Shown here: piece by piece, positions 17,035-25,830 of the stretch | Layout of the letters: every line of letters starts with the position of its first letter | Position numbering within the stretch: position 1 is the stretch's first letter | Origin: Sphingomonadales bacterium 32-65-25 | GTDB taxonomy: Bacteria > Pseudomonadota > Alphaproteobacteria > Sphingomonadales > Sphingomonadaceae | NCBI GenBank assembly: GCA_002280855.1 | Contig: NCEU01000004.1 | Coordinates: 115,118-179,117 of the forward strand | Direction of reading: 5' to 3' | Length of the DNA stretch: 64,000 bases | The notes under the pieces: model-generated | Seen by the model: the letters and a program-made list of their open reading frames with translations, nothing else | Database searches by the model: none | What the model was told of the DNA's origin: nothing | Program-made: the position numbers and the translations under genes

Positions 17035-17202
17035 GGCCATGGCGGCAGGGCGGACAAGCGGCCTGAGAACCCCGTCATTTCGCCACTATCGACAGCCAAG
17101 GTGAGAGCGCATCGAACGCGGAAATCGTCATATGCGCTGGCCAGCTGGCTTCACGCCTGCCAGAGTTGCCGGTGACACTATGCAAGGGGGAAGCAGGGTC
17201 TG

Positions 17203-18795
17203 ATGAACTGGGCTGAACAGGGTCCGACGCGCCGCGAGGTTTTGCGCGCGATCGGAATGATGGCGGGAACGGCCGTACTCTATCAGGCGATGGAAGTGCT
17301 GGGCCATGCCAAGGAAACCCAGTTTGCCGGGCCGCCCAATCTGCAGGGCGCGCGGCCGGGGACCAAGGTGGTCGTGCTGGGCGCCGGTCTGGCCGGCATG
17401 CTGGCCGCCTATGAACTGGCCAAGGCAGGCTATGACGTTCAGATCCTTGAATACAACAACCGCCCCGGTGGCCGGAACTGGTCGCTCTATGGCGGGGACA
17501 CCTATACCGAACTGGGCGGCGCCACGCAGAAAGTGGGCTTTTCCGAAGGCAATTATCTCAACCCCGGCCCATGGCGCATTCCCTATCACCACCGCGCCCT
17601 GCTGCATTATTGCAAGAAGTTCGGCGTGGCGCTGGAGCCGTTCATCCAGATGAACCAGCAGGCACTGGTGCAATCGTCCAAGGCCTTTGGCGGCAAGCCG
17701 ATGCGGTATCGCGAGCTGCACGCCGATTGGGATGGCAATGTCGCCGAGCTGCTGGCCAAGGCCATCGACAATCGCGGCCTTGATTCGGTGATGACCAAGG
17801 AAGACGCCGATCGCCTGCGCATCGCGCTGCGCGAATGGGGCGCGCTGGATCAGAATTTCAAATATTCCAAGAACTACCGCTCGTCGCGCCGGCGCGGCTT
17901 TGAACGCGCGCAGGGCGGCGGCGTGCTGGGCGAACCCATCCCGTCTGATCCCCATGCCTTCAAGGATATCCTTGATTCCGGCATCTGGCGCACCGTTGCC
18001 CAGCACATGAACATCGATCACCAGCATGCGATGTTCCAGCCGGTGGGCGGCATGGGCATGATCGGCCGCGGCTTTGCCAAACAGGTCGAAGGCAAGATCA
18101 GGTACAACCAGAAGGTCACCAGCATCAGCCAGCAGGGCGGCAAGGTGACGGTGATGCACACGGATACCGGCAGCGGCGTCACCAGCACCACCGAAGCCGA
18201 TTATTGCGTCTGCACCATCCCGCTGTCGGTGTTGAGCCAGATCGATGTCGATTGCTCACCCGGCCTCGATGCCGCGATCCACGCCGTGCCCTATTCCAAC
18301 TCGGTGAAGGTTGGCCTCGAATTCAAGCGCCGCTTCTGGGAAGAGGAAGAGGCAATCTATGGCGGCATCAGCTTCACCGACCGCGAGATCAGCATGATCT
18401 CCTATCCGTCGGGCAAGCTGCACAGCGATGGCCCGGCGGTGATCCTGGGTGCTTACACATTCGGCCCGGCCAGCTACAAATTTGCCGGCATGACGCCCGA
18501 AGAGCGCATCCAGCGCGCGCTTGAACAGGGCAGCGTGTTCCACCCCGGCCGTTACAAGGAAGAATTTATCGGCGGCGCCACCGTGGCGTGGAGCCGGGTG
18601 CCGTTCACGCTCGGTTGCTGCGCCCAGTGGAACGAGGACACCCGCAAGGAACATTATCAGACGCTGGTTGCCGTCGATAACCGGCTGGTGCTGGCCGGCG
18701 AACATGCCAGCTATATCGGCTGCTGGATGGAGGGCGCGATCCTGTCGTCGCTTGATGCCGTCACCCGCCTGCACAGCCGAGCCCTGGAGGCCTGA
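17203..18795 (+). CDS. Flavin amine oxidase/dehydrogenase with twin-arginine signal
   Basis: This 530-residue FAD enzyme of the monoamine oxidase family has the dinucleotide motif VVVLGAGLAGMLAAYELAKAG (about 59-79, quoted in part), EYNNRPGGRNW, and a C-terminal FAD-contacting segment LVLAGEHASYIGCWMEGAI. The N-terminus TRREVLRAIGMMAG resembles a Tat signal, so the enzyme is probably periplasmic. A c-type cytochrome gene starts three bases after the stop, so electrons may pass to that cytochrome instead of oxygen, as known for the nicotine enzyme NicA2 and CycN. The amine substrate is unknown. The ribosome site is a weak GGGGGAAGCAGGG. Confidence 0.85.
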   Translation: MNWAEQGPTRREVLRAIGMMAGTAVLYQAMEVLGHAKETQFAGPPNLQGARPGTKVVVLGAGLAGMLAAYELAKAGYDVQILEYNNRPGGRNWSLYGGDTYTELGGATQKVGFSEGNYLNPGPWRIPYHHRALLHYCKKFGVALEPFIQMNQQALVQSSKAFGGKPMRYRELHADWDGNVAELLAKAIDNRGLDSVMTKEDADRLRIALREWGALDQNFKYSKNYRSSRRRGFERAQGGGVLGEPIPSDPHAFKDILDSGIWRTVAQHMNIDHQHAMFQPVGGMGMIGRGFAKQVEGKIRYNQKVTSISQQGGKVTVMHTDTGSGVTSTTEADYCVCTIPLSVLSQIDVDCSPGLDAAIHAVPYSNSVKVGLEFKRRFWEEEEAIYGGISFTDREISMISYPSGKLHSDGPAVILGAYTFGPASYKFAGMTPEERIQRALEQGSVFHPGRYKEEFIGGATVAWSRVPFTLGCCAQWNEDTRKEHYQTLVAVDNRLVLAGEHASYIGCWMEGAILSSLDAVTRLHSRALEA

Positions 18796-18798
18796 TCA

Positions 18799-19200
18799 AT
18801 GCGTTTCGTTCTGTTTGCCGTCGCCGCCCTGATCGCCAGCCCGGCGCTGGCCCAGAAGCCGGCCAAGGCCCTGCCCGCCCCGCATCCGGGGGCCGAGGTT
18901 TATCAGAATATCTGCCAGGCCTGCCACATGGCCAACGCGCTGGGCGGCGAAGGCGCCGGCAAGATTCCGGCGCTGGCGAAGAATGGCACACTGGAGGCCG
19001 CAGGCTATCCGATCATGGTGGTGACCGGCGGCAAGAACGCCATGCCGTGGTTCCGTGGCGCGCTGACCGATCAGCAAATTTCCGACGTGATCAACTATGT
19101 TCGCAGCAATTTCGGCAACAAATACAAAGACAAAGTGACGCCGGCGATGGTCGCTGAGATGGGCGTGCCGGCACCGAAGGGTGGCATGCGCGAGCAATAG
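18799..19200 (+). CDS. Periplasmic cytochrome c, partner of the amine oxidase
   Basis: The 133-residue protein has an export signal MRFVLFAVAALIASPALA with cleavage before QKP, then the haem site CQACH at about residues 39-43 and a likely axial Met in NAMPWFRGALTD, followed by the terminal helix ISDVINYVRSNFG. This is a class I monohaem cytochrome. The three-base gap to the flavoenzyme gene implies a shared transcript and probably direct electron transfer. The C-terminal tail (TPAMVAEMGVPAPKGGMREQ) extends beyond the cytochrome fold. Confidence 0.9.
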   Translation: MRFVLFAVAALIASPALAQKPAKALPAPHPGAEVYQNICQACHMANALGGEGAGKIPALAKNGTLEAAGYPIMVVTGGKNAMPWFRGALTDQQISDVINYVRSNFGNKYKDKVTPAMVAEMGVPAPKGGMREQ

Positions 19201-19206
19201 GCGCTG

Positions 19207-19232
19207 TGGCCCCTCCTGGTCAGGAGGGGCCA
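19207..19232. terminator. GC-rich hairpin between converging genes
   Basis: A 12-bp inverted repeat TGGCCCCTCCTG / CAGGAGGGGCCA has only two bases between its arms and no T-run on either strand. It lies between the cytochrome c and malate synthase stops and may end both transcripts, though it is not a classic terminator. Confidence 0.45.
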
Positions 19233-19239
19233 GCGTCAC

Positions 19240-20838
19240 TCATTTCGCGAAGTAAAACTCGTACGCCGGGTTGGTCAGGAACGGCTCCAGCCGATCGGCC
19301 AGCACCAGCGTGCGGAACAGATCGGCCGCTTCCTTGTATTTGCCGGCGGCGAAGAAATTGTCGCCCACCTGCGCCTTCCAGGCGGCCAACTGCTCCTCGG
19401 TGACTCGGGTGATCAGCGCGGCGTCGACCGCCTCGCCGCTATCGAGCGTGGCGCCGGCCTTGCGCCATTGCCACAATTGCGTGCGGCTGATTTCGGCGGT
19501 GGCGGCGTCTTCCATCAGGTTGTGCAGCGGCACCGCGCCTTGGCCGCGCAGCCAGGCCGCGACATAGCCGATGCCGACATTGATGTTGTTGGTGAGGCCG
19601 GCGAGCGTACGCGGGCCATCAGGCGGCGTTACCAGATCGGCCATGGTGGCCTCGCCTTGCGGGATGACGTTGAGCTGGTTCGGCGTCGGCATCAGCCGGT
19701 CGAACACCTCGCGCGCCACGCCGACCAGGCCGGGGTGGGCGACCCAGGTGCCATCGTGGCCCAGCGTCGCCTCACGCTCCTTGTCGGCACGCACGGCAGC
19801 GAACGCCGCTTCGTTGGCGGCTGCATCGTCCTTCACCGGGATGAAGGCGCTCATGCCGCCCATCGCGTGGGCGCCGCGGCGGTGGCACACCCGCACCACG
19901 TGCGCGGCATAGGCAGCCATGAAGGGTACTTTCATGGTGACGGCGGCGCGATCGGGCAGCAGCTTGGTGCCGTCGGCCTGGAAAGTCTTGATATAGCTGA
20001 AGATATAATCCCAGCGGCCGCAGTTCAGCGCGGTGATGTGATCCTTGAGTTCATAGAGGATCTCCTCTGCCATGAACGCGCCGGGCAAGGTTTCGATCAG
20101 CACGGTGGCGCGGATGGTGCCGAGCGGCAAATTCAGCATCGACTGCGCGGTGATGAAGACATTGTTCCACAGCCGGGCTTCCAGGCTGTGTTCCAGCTTG
20201 GGCAGATAGAAATAGGGGCCACTGCCCTTGACCAGCAATGCCTTGGCATTGTGGAAGAAATAGAGGCCGAAATCGAAGATGGCGCCGGCAACGCGCTCGC
20301 CATCGACCACCATGTGCGCTTCATCCAGATGCCAGCCACGCGGGCGGCAGATCAACACGGCGGTCTTGTCGCCCAGCGTGTAGCTCTTGCCCTTGTCTTC
20401 CAGGCTGATAGTGCCGGCGGCGGCATCGCGCAGGTTCACCTGCCCCTGCACCATCACGTCCCACGTCGGCGCCGAGGCGTCTTCCAGGCAGGCCATGAAG
20501 CAGTGCGCGCCGCTGTTGAGGGCGTTGATCACCATCTTGCGATCACAGGGCCCGGTGATCTCGACGCGGCGATCAGCAAGATCGGCCGGGGCGGGGCGCA
20601 CCTGCCAGCTGCGATCATCACGGATCGACGAATATTCGGGCGCGAAACCGATGAAGCCTTCCTCGTTGATCCACGCCTGCCGCTGATCGCGGGCGCGCAG
20701 CAGGGCCAGCCGGGTCGGGTTGTACATCCGGTGCAGCTGGGCGACGAAGGCCAGCGCCTCAGGGGTGAGGATGGTTTCGTAACCGGGCTGCATGGCGCCC
20801 TTGATCTCGACACCGGCAAGGGCGGGATTGCTGGTCAT
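19240..20838 (-). CDS. aceB: Malate synthase A
   Basis: It condenses glyoxylate with acetyl-CoA to malate in the glyoxylate bypass. The 532-residue length equals the A-type enzyme (about 533 in E. coli), not the 720-residue G type. Visible motifs are NSGAHCFMACLEDASAPTWD, AVLICRPRGWHLDE with the active-site Arg, ATVLIETLPGAFMAEEILYELKDH (by its ends) and NCGRWDYIFSYIK. Start ATG 20838 has AAAGG upstream; an in-frame ATG at 20856 is a less likely alternative. It lies 10 bases after the ScfR-type regulator gene, so regulator and enzyme are probably cotranscribed, opposite to aceA. Confidence 0.94.
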   Translation of the reverse strand: MTSNPALAGVEIKGAMQPGYETILTPEALAFVAQLHRMYNPTRLALLRARDQRQAWINEEGFIGFAPEYSSIRDDRSWQVRPAPADLADRRVEITGPCDRKMVINALNSGAHCFMACLEDASAPTWDVMVQGQVNLRDAAAGTISLEDKGKSYTLGDKTAVLICRPRGWHLDEAHMVVDGERVAGAIFDFGLYFFHNAKALLVKGSGPYFYLPKLEHSLEARLWNNVFITAQSMLNLPLGTIRATVLIETLPGAFMAEEILYELKDHITALNCGRWDYIFSYIKTFQADGTKLLPDRAAVTMKVPFMAAYAAHVVRVCHRRGAHAMGGMSAFIPVKDDAAANEAAFAAVRADKEREATLGHDGTWVAHPGLVGVAREVFDRLMPTPNQLNVIPQGEATMADLVTPPDGPRTLAGLTNNINVGIGYVAAWLRGQGAVPLHNLMEDAATAEISRTQLWQWRKAGATLDSGEAVDAALITRVTEEQLAAWKAQVGDNFFAAGKYKEAADLFRTLVLADRLEPFLTNPAYEFYFAK

Positions 20839-20848
20839 GGAAGGCCTT

Positions 20849-22276
20849 TCATTCATCGGTAAAGCGGAAGGGGGTGAGCACGCGCTGGCGCTCGTCGAAA
20901 GCGAGATGGGCACCAGCGGGCGGGGCGCCGCGCTGACGGCAGGCCGCGCGGTGGCAGGCGGCGCAGCCGGGGCCGATCGGTGTGGCCGGGCCGTTCAGTT
21001 CAACGCCGGCGTTCCATGACAGGGACGACGCATGGGAGACGTCGCAGCCGATGCCGATGGCAAAGCCGGGACGCGGCACGCCCCAAGGCAGGGCGGCGGT
21101 GCGGATGGTGCGCGCCAGCGTGAGGAAGCGCTGGCCGTCTTCCAGTTCCACCAGTTGGCGGCGGATTTCGCCCGGCCGGTCAAAGGCGTGATAGACGTGC
21201 CAGAGCGCACAGCCGCCGGTGACTGGTAGCGGCGATCCGCCGGGGGCAAAGCGCTTGGAAACGGTGCCGGCACGGTCGACCCGCAGGAAGAAGAAGGGCA
21301 CGCCGCGCGCGCCAGGGCGGTGCAGGGTGGTGAGCCGATGCGCCACTTGTTCCAGCCCGCGACCGAAACGCGCCTGCAGCAGTTCAACGTCATAGCCGGT
21401 CGCCTCGCAGGCGGCGAGGAAGCGGGCATAGGGCATCAGCGTGGCGCCGGCGGCATATTTGCCCATGGCAACCGTGGCGGCGCGCACATCAAGTGGGTCC
21501 GCGATCCCGGCGCCAGCGATGGTCGCTGCAATCTCGGCCTTCAGTTCGATCAGCACCAGCTGCACGGCGGCGGCAAAGCCGCGACTGGCGGCATCCAGCG
21601 ATTCCGACAATTGCAGTTGGCGCGAGTGGAGATCGAGCCGGCGCAGATGGCCGGGCATCACCTCCAGCGGCAGAGCGCGCACGGTGATGGCGTGGCGGGC
21701 GCGCAGCCGTTCCACCACCGCCGCGTTGAGATCGGGGCCGGACAGACGCAGTTCGTCGGCCAGCTTCTCTGCCGCCTCGTCGAGCGCTGGGAAATGATTG
21801 CCGGCCGCGTCGATCATCCGGGTAACGGCCGCGATCGGGCCGGGTGGCGGCGGCTCCGGCCCGGTTGCCGGCGTGGCTGCCGCCAGGCGCAGCAGCGCAT
21901 GGGCGATGGCGGGCGCGCGGGCCGCCAGGTCGCGCAGCTCGCTGCGCGGCACGTCGATGCCGATCAGGCGGGGATCGGTGAACAGCTTTGACAAGTCGTC
22001 GACCAGCTCACCTTCGTCGTTCCCGGTCAGGCTGCGGATATCGAGATCATAATTCTGCGCCAGCTTGAGCAGGAAGCTAGCCGACAGCGGGCGCTGGTCG
22101 CGCTCGATCAGGTTGAGATAAGAGATTGAAACGCCAAGATCATTGGCCATACGCGTCTGCGTGAGGCCGCGGCTCGTGCGGATACGGCGGACGCGCGCGC
22201 CGGCAAAGATCTTGCGCCCGCTGCCCAGGGTTTCGGGCAGTTCGACAGCGGTTGCAGAGGCGGGCAGGTCTGTCAA
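20849..22276 (-). CDS. ScfR/RamB-type XRE regulator of acyl-CoA/glyoxylate metabolism
   Basis: The protein (475 residues from the proposed TTG at 22276) starts with an XRE helix-turn-helix (VRRIRTSRGLTQTRMANDLGVSISYLNLIE, quoted by its ends VRRIRTSRGL and SYLNLIE). A large ligand domain follows, with a Cys-rich C-terminus GCAACHRAAC. This plan is that of the short-chain fatty acyl regulators, which include RamB, a regulator of isocitrate lyase and malate synthase. Its place between aceB and divergent aceA supports that role. The only ATG in frame (22384) would give an N-terminus overlapping the promoter region and unlike homologues, so the real start is probably non-ATG and uncertain between 22276 and 22327. 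Confidence 0.85.
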   Translation of the reverse strand: MTDLPASATAVELPETLGSGRKIFAGARVRRIRTSRGLTQTRMANDLGVSISYLNLIERDQRPLSASFLLKLAQNYDLDIRSLTGNDEGELVDDLSKLFTDPRLIGIDVPRSELRDLAARAPAIAHALLRLAAATPATGPEPPPPGPIAAVTRMIDAAGNHFPALDEAAEKLADELRLSGPDLNAAVVERLRARHAITVRALPLEVMPGHLRRLDLHSRQLQLSESLDAASRGFAAAVQLVLIELKAEIAATIAGAGIADPLDVRAATVAMGKYAAGATLMPYARFLAACEATGYDVELLQARFGRGLEQVAHRLTTLHRPGARGVPFFFLRVDRAGTVSKRFAPGGSPLPVTGGCALWHVYHAFDRPGEIRRQLVELEDGQRFLTLARTIRTAALPWGVPRPGFAIGIGCDVSHASSLSWNAGVELNGPATPIGPGCAACHRAACRQRGAPPAGAHLAFDERQRVLTPFRFTDE

Positions 22277-22440
22277 TATTTTTACAACTTCACAGGCGAT
22301 CTTGGAGAAAGCGGGACATTTACACACGATTCTTTGACTGAATCGGGTTGACCGGGCGGTAGCCCAAGCGCAGGGCGTTGACAAGTTTTACCGGCGGGGC
22401 GGCCCCACACCCTGCCAATTGCCCGTGCAAAGGAGTGGCC
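22277..22440. promoter_or_regulatory. Divergent control region of the glyoxylate genes
   Basis: This 164-base gap separates the regulator-aceB transcript from aceA. It contains AT-rich words TTTTTACAACTT (about 22279-22290) and TTGACAAGTTTTACC (22378-22392) that stand out from the GC-rich surroundings and are plausible binding or promoter elements. I cannot define an operator consensus from this single sequence. The aceA ribosome site AAAGGAG lies at the right end. Confidence 0.4.
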
Positions 22441-24033
22441 ATGAGCTATCAATCGCAAGTCCAGGCCGCCGCGGCCGCCGTCAATGGCAAGCCCGGCTGG
22501 GAATCGATCAGCGCCGAAAGCGTTGCCCGCATGCGCCTGCAGAACCGTTTCCAGTCCGGCCTCGACATCGCGCGTTACACCGCCGCGATCATGCGCCACG
22601 ACATGGAGGCCTATGATGCCGATCCCGCCAGCTACACCCAGTCGCTGGGCTGCTGGCACGGCTTCATCGGCCAGCAGAAGCTGATTTCGATCAAGAAGCA
22701 TTTCGGCACCACCGACAAGCGCTACCTCTATCTTTCTGGCTGGATGATCGCCGCCCTGCGCAGCGAGTTCGGCCCGCTCCCCGACCAATCGATGCATGAG
22801 AAAACCAGCGTGCCGGCGCTGATCGAAGAGCTCTACACCTTCCTGCGCCAGGCCGATGCCCGTGAGCTGGGTGGCCTGTTCCGCGATCTCGATGCTGCAC
22901 GTGATGCCGGCGATGCCGTGAAGGCCAAGGCGATCGAGCACCAGATCGACAATTTCCAAACGCACGTGGTGCCGATCATCGCCGACATCGATGCCGGTTT
23001 CGGCAATGCCGAGGCCACCTATCTGCTGGCCAAGAAGATGATCGAAGCCGGGGCCTGCGCCCTGCAGATCGAGAACCAGGTTTCCGATGAAAAGCAGTGC
23101 GGCCACCAGGACGGCAAGGTGACCGTGCCGCACGAGGACTTCGTCGCCAAGATCCGCGCCATCCGTTACGCCTTCCTGGAACTGGGCGTGGAAGACGGCA
23201 TCATCGTCGCCCGCACCGACAGCCTTGGCGCTGGCCTGACCAAGCAGATCGCCTTCAGCCGTGAGCCGGGCGACATTGGCGACCAGTACAACAGCTTCCT
23301 CGATTGCGAGGAGATCGACGTGGGCCAGGTTGGCAACGGCGACGTGGTCATCAGCCGCAACGGCAAACTGCTGCGGCCGAAGCGGCTGGCATCCAACCTG
23401 TTCCAGTTCCGCGCCGGTTCAGGCGAAGACCGCTGCGTGCTCGACTGCATCAACAGCCTGCAAAACGGTGCTGACCTGTTGTGGATCGAAACCGAAAAGC
23501 CGCACATCGGCCAGATCGCCGGCATGGTGAACCGCATCCGCGAGGTGATCCCCAATGCCAAGCTGGTCTACAACAACTCGCCAAGCTTCAACTGGACGCT
23601 GAATTTCCGTCAGCAGGTTTATGATGCCATGGTTGCTGCCGGCAAGGACGTGAGCACATACGATCGCGCACGCCTGATGAGCGTCGATTATGACGCCACC
23701 GAACTGGCGCAGGAAGCCGACGAGCGCATCCGCACCTTCCAGCGCGATGCCGCCGCCCAGGCCGGCATCTTCCACCACCTGATCACCCTGCCGACCTATC
23801 ACACCGCCGCCTTGTCCACCGACAATCTGGCGAAGGAGTATTTCGGCGATGCCGGCATGCTGGGTTATGTGAAGAACGTGCAGCGCGCCGAGATCCGTCA
23901 GGGCATTGCCTGCGTGAAGCATCAGAACATGTCGGGCTCCGACATTGGCGATGATCACAAGGAGTATTTTGCTGGGGAGGCGGCGTTGAAGGCTGGCGGT
24001 GCGCACAACACCATGAATCAATTTGCCGCGTAA
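22441..24033 (+). CDS. aceA: Isocitrate lyase
   Basis: It cleaves isocitrate to glyoxylate and succinate, the entry step of the bypass. The product has 530 residues, matching the longer bacterial form found in Pseudomonas and others. The catalytic Cys220 lies in SDEKQCGHQDGK; the signature is usually KKCGH, but Gln in the second place is normal for this long subgroup. DIDAGFGNAEATY and the metal-binding ENQVSDE are intact. The ATG has the near-perfect ribosome site AAAGGAG. It is transcribed away from the ScfR-type regulator, with a strong terminator at 24053-24080. Confidence 0.96.
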   Translation: MSYQSQVQAAAAAVNGKPGWESISAESVARMRLQNRFQSGLDIARYTAAIMRHDMEAYDADPASYTQSLGCWHGFIGQQKLISIKKHFGTTDKRYLYLSGWMIAALRSEFGPLPDQSMHEKTSVPALIEELYTFLRQADARELGGLFRDLDAARDAGDAVKAKAIEHQIDNFQTHVVPIIADIDAGFGNAEATYLLAKKMIEAGACALQIENQVSDEKQCGHQDGKVTVPHEDFVAKIRAIRYAFLELGVEDGIIVARTDSLGAGLTKQIAFSREPGDIGDQYNSFLDCEEIDVGQVGNGDVVISRNGKLLRPKRLASNLFQFRAGSGEDRCVLDCINSLQNGADLLWIETEKPHIGQIAGMVNRIREVIPNAKLVYNNSPSFNWTLNFRQQVYDAMVAAGKDVSTYDRARLMSVDYDATELAQEADERIRTFQRDAAAQAGIFHHLITLPTYHTAALSTDNLAKEYFGDAGMLGYVKNVQRAEIRQGIACVKHQNMSGSDIGDDHKEYFAGEAALKAGGAHNTMNQFAA

Positions 24034-24052
24034 GCGTTGCCCATGAGCAAGG

Positions 24053-24080
24053 AAGGCGGCCCCAACTGGCCGCCTTTTTT
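24053..24080 (+). terminator. Rho-independent terminator of aceA
   Basis: A 9-bp stem AAGGCGGCC (24053-24061) with GGCCGCCTT (24068-24076) runs into TTTTTT. Confidence 0.85.
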
Positions 24081-24106
24081 GCACGGCCAAACGGGGCCGC
24101 CTCACT

Positions 24107-25699
24107 TCAACGCACGTTCGCCCTCCAGCGCGCAATCACCCGGTTCAGCATGTCGCTGTCATCGCCGGTCTTCACCCACAGTTCGCTAAACACCGGATCG
24201 TCGCTCATCGGCCGTTTGGCGGCTTCCAGTTCATCCAGCCGCACGCGGATCGGGGCCGGCACACCTTCACCTGAAATGATGCACTCGCGGTTGCGCAGCG
24301 CCGGGATGGCTTCCAGCAGGCTGCGGCCGCCTTCGGGCAGCGCCGCCTTCACGAAATCCTGATCGCGTTCGTTGTTGAGCCGGAGCGAAATGATCGTGCC
24401 GCACTGCGACAGCGCACCTTCGGCCAGATCAGACGGGCGCTGGGTGACAAGGCCCAGCGACACGCCATATTTGCGGCCCTCCTTGGCGATACGTTCCAGC
24501 ACATCGCGCACCGGGCTGGTGCGGGAAATAGTGCGATTGGGGATGTACCGATGGGCTTCCTCGCAGATCAGCACCACCGGCCGCTTGCGCTCCCCACGGG
24601 ACCAGACGGCAAAATCGAAGACAATGCGGCTGAGCACCGAAACCACCGCCGAAACGATGCTGGTTGGCACGCCTGAAAGATCGATGACGGAGATCGGCCG
24701 GCCATCCACTGGTAGCCGCAACATGCGCGCCATGAAATCGACCATGCTGTCGTGGGCGAATTTGCGATCGAACATGAACTGCTGGCGCGGATCGCGCATC
24801 ACCTGGTCCAGCTTGCCCCGGATCCGCATGTAGTTGGTGGCATTCTGATTTTCGGCCATCTTGCCCATTTCCGATTGCAGCGTGTCAACCAGAACCGAGA
24901 GCAGATAGGGGATCGGTGTATCGGTGGTGACGGCGGCCAGCCCCTGCGCATAGACCGATTTTGCCCGCGCCATCTGCAGGCAGCGCGCCAGGATATCGCG
25001 GTCCATGTCCCGCGCGGCGCCTTCGCTCGTCAACAGCACCTCGCAGTGTTCTTCAAGGTTGAGCAACCAGTAGGGCAGTTCCAGATTGTCGACGTTGAAC
25101 ACCATGCCGGTATCCTCGAACGCCTTGGCATATTCGCCGTGCGGATCGATCATCACGACATGGCCTTCGGGGGCCTTTTCGATGATGCGGTGCAGGATCA
25201 GCGCGGTGGAGGTGGATTTGCCGGTGCCAGTGGAGCCGACGATGGCAAAATTCTTCGAAAGGAACGTATCGAAATAGATCGCAGCGCGCACGCTGGCGGT
25301 GGGATAGACAACGCCGATCTGGATGTGCGGGCGATCTTCACCGGAAAAGACGCGGGCCGATTCCGCGCTGGTCATCGGATAGGCCAGACTGCCGGCGCGC
25401 GGATAGGTGCCGACGCCGCGGCTGAAGCCGGTCATGCTGCGATCACCGGTCATGCCGGCTTCGCCCACCAGATCAACCTCGGCGATGGCGACATTGTCTT
25501 GCCAGGTGATGCCGCGCAGGGTGGCAACAACCCAGCGCCCGCCCGATTCCACCTTGATCAGGCTGCCCAGCATGCCAGCCGACGCGATCACCACGTCGGG
25601 ATTGTCCTTCAGGCTGCTGGTGGCGGCGATATCGACCGCCAGGCGCAGGTGGCCGGCCGTAACCCCCACCACTTCACCGATAACCGTTTCTTGCCCCAT
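24107..25699 (-). CDS. HerA/DUF87-type ATPase
   Basis: The 530-residue P-loop ATPase of the HerA/FtsK group has an N-terminal HAS-barrel-like region (about 1-120), Walker A GSTGTGKST near residue 150, Walker B VVLICEEAHRY near 371, and the conserved KEGRKYGVSLGLVTQRPSDL helicase segment. HerA enzymes are hexameric DNA translocases that in archaea pair with the nuclease NurA and in bacterial defence loci with Sir2 or nuclease partners. No such partner is adjacent here, and its base composition matches the chromosome, so a housekeeping role in DNA processing is as likely as defence. It is monocistronic. Confidence 0.85.
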   Translation of the reverse strand: MGQETVIGEVVGVTAGHLRLAVDIAATSSLKDNPDVVIASAGMLGSLIKVESGGRWVVATLRGITWQDNVAIAEVDLVGEAGMTGDRSMTGFSRGVGTYPRAGSLAYPMTSAESARVFSGEDRPHIQIGVVYPTASVRAAIYFDTFLSKNFAIVGSTGTGKSTSTALILHRIIEKAPEGHVVMIDPHGEYAKAFEDTGMVFNVDNLELPYWLLNLEEHCEVLLTSEGAARDMDRDILARCLQMARAKSVYAQGLAAVTTDTPIPYLLSVLVDTLQSEMGKMAENQNATNYMRIRGKLDQVMRDPRQQFMFDRKFAHDSMVDFMARMLRLPVDGRPISVIDLSGVPTSIVSAVVSVLSRIVFDFAVWSRGERKRPVVLICEEAHRYIPNRTISRTSPVRDVLERIAKEGRKYGVSLGLVTQRPSDLAEGALSQCGTIISLRLNNERDQDFVKAALPEGGRSLLEAIPALRNRECIISGEGVPAPIRVRLDELEAAKRPMSDDPVFSELWVKTGDDSDMLNRVIARWRANVR

Positions 25700-25830
25700 C
25701 GCAGCACACTCCCTTGCTCAGACGATGGGCCGATTTGGGTTAAGATAGGCTGAAGCCCTCTCCATTTGCGATGATTGCGCTTGTCTGCCAGCCGCGCCAC
25801 CATGGCCCCATTGCCTAGGGGAGGATGCAT

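Noticed and set aside
23085..23115. Loss of the isocitrate lyase signature KKCGH
   Set aside because: The form KQCGH is normal in the 530-residue subgroup of isocitrate lyases, so the enzyme is not considered defective.
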